NCBI GenBank assembly: GCA_022563215.1
Contig: JADFNT010000019.1
Span: 1-12,884, forward strand
DNA length: 12,884 nucleotides
Reading direction: 5' to 3'
Source: Pseudomonadota bacterium
GTDB lineage: Bacteria > Pseudomonadota > Alphaproteobacteria > Rhodospirillales > Casp-alpha2
Under the pieces are notes generated by a model. It did not search any database, was not told the origin of the DNA, and saw only the letters and a list, made by a program, of their open reading frames with translations. Shown in pieces: positions 8,063-12,884 of this stretch. How positions within the stretch are numbered: the stretch's first letter is position 1; each line of letters begins with the position of its first letter. The position numbers and the translations under genes are program-made.

Positions 8063-8145
8063 GCTGGACCTTGCTTGGACTTCATTTGAAACCGTTCAAT
8101 CCCAGGGGGCCGCCGTTTATCCGGGACCGGCGGGCCCGTTGAAAA

Positions 8146-8772
8146 TTATTCTCCGCCTTCAGCCGGGGCACGGAATGATTGTATGGTGTTGGCGGCCTTG
8201 GTCCCATCCGCGCTGCTGACGGGTTGGGCCTTTTGAAGGTCGCCCGGATCCCTGACCATCAAACCGAGATTGCGTTGAAAGGCGCAACCGAAATTGCTGC
8301 TCCGGACGTTGGTCCAGTTGCGCGACATCATTGACGAAAAATCGCCGCACTCCGGCACCTTGACTTTATGGGCGGCGAATGAAAGTACGACCCCGCCGCC
8401 GGGGCCGCTGCGGGTAATCGAAATTTCGGCCGAAGAAACGCCGGCTTTCATCAGCATTTTACGCGCCTTCTCGGCGCCGGACCGGGCCGTCTTGCCGACA
8501 CCGGTTTCGATCATCAAGGCCTTGCGTCCGCGGTTGTGGTAATCGACGACGAAGCGCTCGAAATCCAAGGCCACCTGGCCCGACAAGCCCTGTTCCCCGG
8601 AGGAAAAGTTCACCGGCAGCGAAACCGTTTCCTTGCTGACGACAAGCGGAAAGGCCTGTCGGTAATCGGGGACATGCTTGGGTTGCTCACAGGCCGACAG
8701 GACCAGGGAAACCATAGCCAGGGCCAGAAAATGACCCCGGAAATAACGTGTAAGGATGGCGCGTTTGGTCAT
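8146..8772 (-). CDS. cpaD: Tad pilus lipoprotein CpaD
   Basis: This 208-residue protein has a lipoprotein signal peptide: a basic N-terminus (MTKRAILTR), a hydrophobic core (about 14-25) and lipobox LSAC with the lipidated Cys at residue 28. The body matches the CpaD family: a charged mixed domain (about 45-135), then ECGDFSS (141-147), NW (152-153) and SSNFGCAFQRNLGLMVRDP (158-176), the hallmark C-terminal block. CpaD is an outer-membrane-associated partner of the CpaC secretin, probably helping its assembly or stability. I chose the ATG at 8772, eight bases after the cpaC stop. A longer in-frame start at 8826 would bury the signal peptide behind 18 extra residues read from within cpaC. Confidence 0.91.
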   Translation of the reverse strand: MTKRAILTRYFRGHFLALAMVSLVLSACEQPKHVPDYRQAFPLVVSKETVSLPVNFSSGEQGLSGQVALDFERFVVDYHNRGRKALMIETGVGKTARSGAEKARKMLMKAGVSSAEISITRSGPGGGVVLSFAAHKVKVPECGDFSSMMSRNWTNVRSSNFGCAFQRNLGLMVRDPGDLQKAQPVSSADGTKAANTIQSFRAPAEGGE

Positions 8773-8780
8773 GGCATAAT

Positions 8781-10196
8781 TCACTTCATAATATAGCCGA
8801 AGGCTCCCTTGAGGGGATTTTCCCAAAAGATATGCTGGCTATCACCGTAATGGCGGCTCAGCCGGCCCAGCAGGTAGATGTCGATGTCGCTTGCCGGTTC
8901 GAACCCGTCCGTCGGCAATGCGGCGGCGTAACTATCAATCGGCTTGGCCAAATACACGGTTACCGTGATTATGAGTTCGGATTCCTGGCGCCGGAATTCT
9001 GTGCTGCGGAACAAGGCCCCCAGAACCGGAATATTCTTCAGGAAGGGGACGCCATCGATGGCGTCCGTTACGTCGTCAGTCAGCAGCCCCGAAATCATCA
9101 GGGTGCCGCCGCTGGGCAGTTCGATGGTGGTATCGGTGCGTTTTTGGGTCAACGACTGCTGGGAGTTGATGACCGCGCCAAGGGCGCTGATCTCGGTGGA
9201 AATCTGCAGTCTGATCCGGCCCTTGTCCAAAACCACGGGGGTGAAGTTCAGGCGGATGCCGAATTCCCTGAATTCAAAAATGGTCTGGCCGTTTTCGTCG
9301 AGACCGGACGGGAACGGGAATTCGCCGCCCGAAAGGAACGAGGCGGTTTCGCCCGAGATCGCCGTCAACGTCGGCTCGGCCAGGGTTTTGACAAGGCTGT
9401 TGGTTTCCCGGGTCCCAACAGTGATGTCCTTGAAGAAATCGTTGCCGGTGAATATCGTGCCGATGGCGATGTTGCTGAAGGTCGGAGTCGGAGCAAAAGT
9501 ATCCAACGTAATCTTAGTGCCCAATATCGTTTGGGTGAAGAGCCCGGTTACCTGCAATTGCTTGCGAAGGTCACGGTCGACCTCGGCGACGCGGACTTTC
9601 AGGATCACCTGCTGGCCGCCGATCACGGACATCATGTTGACGACGTTGGCGGGCTCGCTGACAAACCGGCCGACGATGTTGACCGCATTCGCCGTCGCGG
9701 CGGCGGAATGAACCTTTCCGGTCAGGAAAACGCTGTCGCGGAAAACCGAAACGTCGATGTTCTCGTTCGGAAGCAGCTTCTTAAGCGCCGCTTTGATGCC
9801 GTTGGTGTCGAAGACGACGCGAATGTCGGACTGCTGGACGATTTCGCCGTTTTGATCGATGAAAAAGATGTTGGTCGTACCGACAGCCAGGGAAACGATA
9901 TAGATCTTGGTCGGCTGTTCGGGATCGAAACGGACGTTGGCGATCGCCGGATCGCCGATGACGATGTTGCTGACCGAACGCGGAAGGGTCAGCACCTTGG
10001 CCTGGTGCAAGGACAACTCGATGAGGCTGAGGTCTTCGCCCGCGGCCGCCGGTTTCGCCGCCTCGACCGCCTTCGCCGGGGCGGGGGCGGTGACCAGGGG
10101 CCGGCGCTTGGGCAGTTCCTGGGCCAAGGCCACGGACCAAGCCATCAAGGCCGCAAGCAAGCCAAAGGCGGTTATGGAAAATTGGAATCCTCTCAT
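8781..10196 (-). CDS. cpaC: Tad pilus outer-membrane secretin CpaC (RcpA family)
   Basis: This 471-residue secretin precursor has a signal peptide of about 25 residues, with likely cleavage after ALA (23-25). An N-terminal pilus-secretin domain follows (about 57-130; LPRSVSNIVIGDPAIANV at 71-88). Then comes a BON-like segment (about 131-182) and the secretin core (about 195-418). Core marks are LVKTLAEPTLTAISGETASF (268-287), GGEFPFP (290-296) and the secretin signature VPFLKNIPVLGALFRS (383-398). The tail, with LPTDGF (427-432) and a closing GYIMK, is usual for CpaC. It forms the outer-membrane channel through which the pilus exits. The ATG overlaps the cpaB stop as ATGA, and cpaD follows after 8 bases. 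Confidence 0.95.
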   Translation of the reverse strand: MRGFQFSITAFGLLAALMAWSVALAQELPKRRPLVTAPAPAKAVEAAKPAAAGEDLSLIELSLHQAKVLTLPRSVSNIVIGDPAIANVRFDPEQPTKIYIVSLAVGTTNIFFIDQNGEIVQQSDIRVVFDTNGIKAALKKLLPNENIDVSVFRDSVFLTGKVHSAAATANAVNIVGRFVSEPANVVNMMSVIGGQQVILKVRVAEVDRDLRKQLQVTGLFTQTILGTKITLDTFAPTPTFSNIAIGTIFTGNDFFKDITVGTRETNSLVKTLAEPTLTAISGETASFLSGGEFPFPSGLDENGQTIFEFREFGIRLNFTPVVLDKGRIRLQISTEISALGAVINSQQSLTQKRTDTTIELPSGGTLMISGLLTDDVTDAIDGVPFLKNIPVLGALFRSTEFRRQESELIITVTVYLAKPIDSYAAALPTDGFEPASDIDIYLLGRLSRHYGDSQHIFWENPLKGAFGYIMK

Positions 10197-11179
10197 CGCT
10201 TGATCTCGACTTCCTCCGGATCCTCGGTGCCCCGGTAGATCTTGATCACCCGTTTCGGCGCGACGGGTCGCGGCGTCATGACCACCGGCCCGGTCTCTTC
10301 CTTCTTTTCTTCCATCTTCCCCCCCGCCATCCCGCGTTTCATTTGCAGCTCTTCGAGCACGGCATTGAGGTTGCTGAGGAACGGGCTGACTTGGACATCG
10401 GTGGTGAAGCTGGGCTTATCGGATTCGTTATCCGGTCTTTCGAGGCTTCTCAGCACCATCGAGATTTTCCCCATGGTACGGGCGGTAATCATCAACTCCG
10501 CCTGCTTGGACGTCAACTCAAGGGTGATCGCGTTGGTCTTCACGGAGTTGCCTTCGACCACGTCGACCTCCGTGTTGACCGCCAGCACCAGGATATCGCG
10601 CAGGATCGTTTCCGTGGTTTGGGAAAGCAGCAACGGCGGCTCGTCCGGGGGCGCCGGTTTGCCGCCGAGCCGCTTTTTCAACACCTGGCGAAGCTTGTCA
10701 TGGGTCAGTAGTACATCGATCCGGTCGCCGGGCAGAATGAACCCACCGGAGGCCGACTGCGGCGAGACCGAGAACGTCACGGCGCGCATGCCGCTTTTCA
10801 AAAGGCCCGCCATATAGCCGGATTTTTCCCGCTTGAAGATTTTCGCCGCCAGGATGGGCTCGCCCTCGCTGATCAGGTAGCGGGCAACCGCGCCGTTGAA
10901 ATCCTCGGTCCGGTCGGCGGCCTGTTCGTCGTTTTCGATGACCACGAACTGCTTGTTGATGGATTCGTCGACCCAGGCCTGCCAAGCCAGGGCATCCGGG
11001 GTAATGGTCTCGCCCGGGCGTATGTCCCGGGCCGCGATGAGGACCTTGATTTTCGGTTTCTGGGCTTCCTTCTGAAGCTCTTCGACATTCAGTTCACCCG
11101 AAAACGTCTGGATCAGGTAAGTGCTGACACCGGCAACGGCCAACGCCAAAACGATGATTCCGACAATGAGTACTTTCAT
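10193..11179 (-). CDS. cpaB: Tad pilus assembly protein CpaB (SAF domain, RcpC family)
   Basis: This 328-residue protein has an N-terminal membrane anchor or signal (about 4-23) and a SAF domain (about 43-118; VLIAARDIRPGETITPDAL at 46-64). The RcpC/CpaB domain is about 125-250, with AVTFSVSPQSASGGFILPGD (133-152) and RIDVLLTH (153-160). CpaB is a periplasmic component associated with the CpaC secretin; the SAF fold may contact peptidoglycan or glycan, which is family-based and not shown here. The C-terminal 75 residues are charged and probably flexible, including a Lys/Glu-rich KMEEKKEE. It is the first gene of the operon, and AGG sits five bases before the ATG. A 594-base non-coding region lies upstream. 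Confidence 0.94.
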   Translation of the reverse strand: MKVLIVGIIVLALAVAGVSTYLIQTFSGELNVEELQKEAQKPKIKVLIAARDIRPGETITPDALAWQAWVDESINKQFVVIENDEQAADRTEDFNGAVARYLISEGEPILAAKIFKREKSGYMAGLLKSGMRAVTFSVSPQSASGGFILPGDRIDVLLTHDKLRQVLKKRLGGKPAPPDEPPLLLSQTTETILRDILVLAVNTEVDVVEGNSVKTNAITLELTSKQAELMITARTMGKISMVLRSLERPDNESDKPSFTTDVQVSPFLSNLNAVLEELQMKRGMAGGKMEEKKEETGPVVMTPRPVAPKRVIKIYRGTEDPEEVEIKR

Positions 11180-11773
11180 CTAAACCTGAAATTCCTGAAC
11201 TGGCATGATGTCCACCCGACCGGCTTTCCCGCGCCCCCGGGCGATGGCCCGATTCCGGGAATCACTCTTTTGGTCCGGTTTTCCGTCGAGCGGATGACGT
11301 TGAAAAAGTGCCGACCGCATGATCCTGATCCAAAAAAAAACCACAAACCCCGTTTAAGTTTAAAACACCACAACCGACTGCCTGCCGTAAGGGAATCGAC
11401 ATTCAAGTTCAGCCACTTGGCCAATTCTATAACGGCCTTACCTAAGTTCCAACAAACTATATTTAAAATAAATTACCAACAATTTTCGGCTTTTGCCGTC
11501 TCCTGGCAGCCTACCCCTAGGGGCCTGAAATAGCGGAGAAATCATCTTTTTCCGTTTGATTTCAATGACCGGAGTCCCGATTTTTGGCTGTTTCGAGTCC
11601 GATTGCGAGTATGATCGCTAAACGTTTGAAGAGGGTTCCGCCAACGGTTACCTTAATTCCGGTGAAATGAATTTTGCCTTCTTGGCTTAATATGATTCGG
11701 TCGGTACGCCGCCCCGTTCCCGGGGATAACTTCTACGGAAATCGCCTTTTCTTGGTATCTCGCGGAATAAAGC
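11180..11773. other. Divergent intergenic region between cpaB and pilZ
   Basis: This is the only long non-coding stretch besides the mobile element, and it is clearly more AT-rich than the genes around it, most strongly at about 11400-11490. It must hold the promoters of both the pilus operon (minus) and pilZ (plus). Visible pieces are an A9 run at 11332-11340, a short CGGC-TTTT-GCCG hairpin near 11487, and a CCCC-GTTCCC-GGGG hairpin at 11712-11725 in the likely pilZ leader. The two short frames that overlap each other on opposite strands here resemble no protein I know. No flp pilin (a short hydrophobic protein with a GxxxxEY processing site) was recognised. Confidence 0.6.
11426..11455 (-). 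promoter_or_regulatory. Candidate sigma70-type promoter for the cpaB operon
   Basis: On the minus strand, TTGTTG (11455-11450) and TATAGA (11431-11426) are separated by 18 bases inside the most AT-rich part of the intergenic region. Transcription would begin near 11419, leaving a leader of about 240 bases before cpaB. The match is only moderate, and other AT-rich hexamers nearby could serve, so this is a suggestion rather than a call. Confidence 0.25.
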
Positions 11774-12085
11774 ATGGCTGACGAACAGAAAAACAGAAGG
11801 AGCGGGAGGCGGCGCACGTTATTCGGCGGCAAGATGTTCGACGAAAAAGGCAACGTCTGGGAATGCTCCGTTTCCGACATTTCAGAGGAAGGCGCCCGGG
11901 TCAAGTCCGACGCGGCTCTGCCGGCTGAGTCCTTTGTCGACCTGAAGATAAATAAATTCAACGACCTGCGCCGGTGCAAGGTGATGTGGGTCCGCGAAGG
12001 CTATATCGGTCTTCAGTTTCTGGTCAAAATCGACAAGGACAAGGAAGGCATGTCCGACTTATTCAAGTTGATCGCGAAACGCTGA
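11774..12085 (+). CDS. PilZ-domain protein, likely c-di-GMP receptor
   Basis: The 103-residue protein is essentially one PilZ domain. The c-di-GMP-binding RxxxR motif is present in the Arg-rich N-terminus (NRRSGRRR, residues 7-14; Arg8/Arg12 or Arg9/Arg13). The second motif (D/N)xSxxG is DISEEG at 35-40. A late GLQF (79-82) fits the last strand of the barrel. Single-domain PilZ proteins bind cyclic di-GMP and pass the signal to a partner, often one controlling motility, pili or exopolysaccharide. It is divergent from the Tad operon, so a role in pilus control is plausible but inferred only from location. The N-terminal start is supported by the compact domain; GGAA about 7 bases upstream is a weak ribosome-binding site. 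Confidence 0.9.
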   Translation: MADEQKNRRSGRRRTLFGGKMFDEKGNVWECSVSDISEEGARVKSDAALPAESFVDLKINKFNDLRRCKVMWVREGYIGLQFLVKIDKDKEGMSDLFKLIAKR

Positions 12086-12127
12086 GGCCGCCCCAAGAAA
12101 CGACCCAAGACAAGTCCGGGCACTTAA

Positions 12128-12147
12128 GGTCATGAACTCATAAATGG
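12128..12147. repeat. Left terminal inverted repeat of the element
   Basis: This 20-base arm is identical to the reverse complement of 12376-12395. Two such perfect 20-mers 228 bases apart cannot be chance. The arm contains the palindrome TCATGA. Confidence 0.85.
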
Positions 12148-12269
12148 CGGCGAACTGTGATCGGCAGATGGCTCGTTTCGGCAGAAAGGGGCGCGAAAGC
12201 GGGGCCAAAGCCCGGTGAGGGTTCCTGACGCACCGAAACGGGTCCTATGCCGACCCCTCTCGGGGCGCG

Positions 12270-12358
12270 GTTCTTTTGTCCACTGGGCATTGTCGGGTCG
12301 TCGGTCATGATGCTTCGGCATCAATCCCTCCTAACTCCTTGCCAGTGGACAAAATAAC
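12270..12358. repeat. Inner inverted repeat with structured loop
   Basis: TTTTGTCCACTGG at 12273-12285 is the exact inverse of CCAGTGGACAAAA at 12342-12354. With one mismatch and one bulge the pairing extends over 12270-12289 and 12340-12358, and GC-rich flanks (CGCG) prolong it slightly. The 50-base loop holds a six-base-pair hairpin closed by a TTCG tetraloop (TGATGC-TTCG-GCATCA, 12308-12323). On the minus strand the loop also carries an AGGAGG ribosome-binding site five bases before an ATG at 12321. Confidence 0.65.
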
Positions 12359-12375
12359 ACGCGTCACAGCCGTCC

Positions 12376-12395
12376 CCATTTATGAGTTCATGACC
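12376..12395. repeat. Right terminal inverted repeat of the element
   Basis: CCATTTATGAGTTCATGACC is the exact inverse partner of 12128-12147. It ends only seven bases before the stop codon of the DUF2336-like gene (12405-12403). Confidence 0.85.
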
Positions 12396-12402
12396 TAGAG
12401 TG

Positions 12403-12884
12403 CTACCCCCCCCATTCCCTTTTCGACGACGTATTCTCTTTCTTGATCTTTTGCCGGGTCCGCAAAAACCGCATCGCCCGCTGCGCCGATTCCGTCGTAA
12501 TGCGGCCATAGACCCCGACCAGCATCGCCTTGTCGGATTCGTCGCGCTTGCCGAGGGAGTTCGACATCTCCACCAGTTGTAAAAACACGTTGCTGTCGAA
12601 TTCAAGGGCCTTGCAGACGACGGCCAGTTTCTCGCCGCTTTTGTCGAATAAGGTCTGGCGGGCGGTGGGAATGTCGATCTTGCACAGCAGGGCGATCCCG
12701 GCGATGATTTCCTGGACCCGGCCCTCTCGCATCAGCTTCAAAAGCAACGCCTGATCCAGTTGATTTAATTGCGCCTTGCGCTGAATGTACCTTTCGGCCT
12801 CGGTTAATTTTCCCCCGCCGCCTTCCTTGGTCAGCCACTCCCGGGTTTCATCCAGCATTTCGTCCGTCTGGCTTTCGTCGAAGT
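12403..12884 (-). CDS. DUF2336-family protein, C-terminal part (5' end beyond the window)
   Basis: The frame is open to the right edge; 159 complete codons are visible, of which the first ATG (12858) is probably internal. The sequence matches the C-terminal portion of DUF2336 proteins as I know them: AERYIQRKAQLNQLDQALLL, then REGRVQEIIAGIALLCKID, ARQTLFDKSGEKLAVVCKAL, and a closing AQRAMRFLRTRQKI helix. Full family members are about 350 residues, mostly in Alphaproteobacteria, with no established function. No enzyme motif or membrane segment is visible in this part. The last codons contain a run of eight G residues (coding strand) just before the TAG, which could be length-variable. The gene ends seven bases from the mobile element and is convergent with pilZ. 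Confidence 0.78.
   Translation of the reverse strand, partial: FDESQTDEMLDETREWLTKEGGGGKLTEAERYIQRKAQLNQLDQALLLKLMREGRVQEIIAGIALLCKIDIPTARQTLFDKSGEKLAVVCKALEFDSNVFLQLVEMSNSLGKRDESDKAMLVGVYGRITTESAQRAMRFLRTRQKIKKENTSSKREWGG

Larger units (their letters stand above)
12127..12396. mobile_element. MITE-like or internally deleted IS element with perfect terminal inverted repeats
   Basis: GGTCATGAACTCATAAATGG at 12128-12147 is repeated exactly, in inverse orientation, at 12376-12395; adding A12127/T12396 makes the arms 21 bases. TA lies at 12125-12126 and at 12396-12397, which fits a TA target duplication. The span is about 270 bases, too short for a transposase. I therefore read it as a non-autonomous element or deletion derivative of an insertion sequence; the family is not identified. 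Matching outer bases (CACT at 12121-12124 against AGTG at 12399-12402) extend the dyad to 27-base arms with two mismatches. It lies between the convergent pilZ and DUF2336 genes, where it disrupts neither. The interior has a further inverted repeat and several small GC hairpins. Confidence 0.7.

Noticed and set aside
8832..10238. Plus-strand frame of 468 codons opposite cpaC
   Set aside because: It mirrors the codon structure of the secretin gene and has no recognisable motif.
11332..11340. A9 run, considered as a U-tract of an intrinsic terminator on the minus strand
   Set aside because: No stem-loop lies immediately before it, and it would sit inside the likely cpaB leader.
11176..11533. 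Two short overlapping frames on opposite strands (82 and 87 codons) in the cpaB-pilZ intergenic region
   Set aside because: Neither has a pilin, regulator or other recognisable pattern. They overlap each other in AT-rich DNA and lack good ribosome-binding sites.
11180..11773. Sigma54-type promoter (GG-N10-GC pattern) for the pilus operon or pilZ
   Set aside because: I scanned by eye and found no convincing TGGCAC-N5-TTGC match on either strand.
11653..11979. Minus-strand 108-codon frame opposite the start of pilZ
   Set aside because: It is antisense to a clear PilZ domain and has no family resemblance.
12321..12605. Minus-strand 94-codon frame spanning the element edge and the DUF2336 gene
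   Set aside because: It overlaps the better-supported DUF2336 frame on the same strand and runs across the inverted repeat; composition is shadow-like.

Overview
The window looks like a chromosomal segment from a GC-rich alphaproteobacterium, probably a Rhodospirillales-type organism. This rests on the high GC content, a CpaB-CpaC-CpaD-TadZ(CpaE)-TadA-TadB-TadC pilus operon of alphaproteobacterial layout, and a DUF2336-type protein at the right edge, a family concentrated in Alphaproteobacteria. The organism call is an inference from gene content.

Layout, right to left along the minus strand. From 11179 down to 3282 runs a tight seven-gene Tad (tight adherence, type IVc pilus) assembly operon: cpaB, cpaC (outer-membrane secretin), cpaD (lipoprotein), tadZ/cpaE (atypical MinD-like localisation ATPase), tadA/cpaF (assembly ATPase), tadB and tadC (inner-membrane platform). 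Several junctions are ATGA overlaps. After a 78-base GC-rich gap the same strand continues with four sugar-nucleotide genes: a GmhA-like SIS isomerase, an NAD-dependent epimerase/dehydratase, a GHMP kinase (HddA-like) and a nucleotidyltransferase (HddC/WcbM-like) that runs off the left edge. This set resembles the pathway to a GDP-activated heptose or similar sugar. No GmhB-type phosphatase is visible.

The flp pilin, the prepilin peptidase (cpaA/tadV), tadD and the tadE/F/G pseudopilins are not in the window, so the machine must be completed from elsewhere. Divergent from cpaB, across a 594-base AT-rich intergenic region, is a single-domain PilZ protein on the plus strand, a likely c-di-GMP receptor. 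The C-terminal part of a DUF2336-like gene enters from the right edge on the minus strand, convergent with pilZ.

Between the two convergent genes lies the least ordinary structure of the window: an approximately 270-base element bounded by perfect 20-base inverted repeats with TA on both sides. It carries a second, inner inverted repeat whose loop contains a strong ribosome-binding site and an ATG on the minus strand. It resembles a non-autonomous (MITE-like) element or an internally deleted insertion sequence. I found no tRNA, rRNA, CRISPR array or prophage genes.
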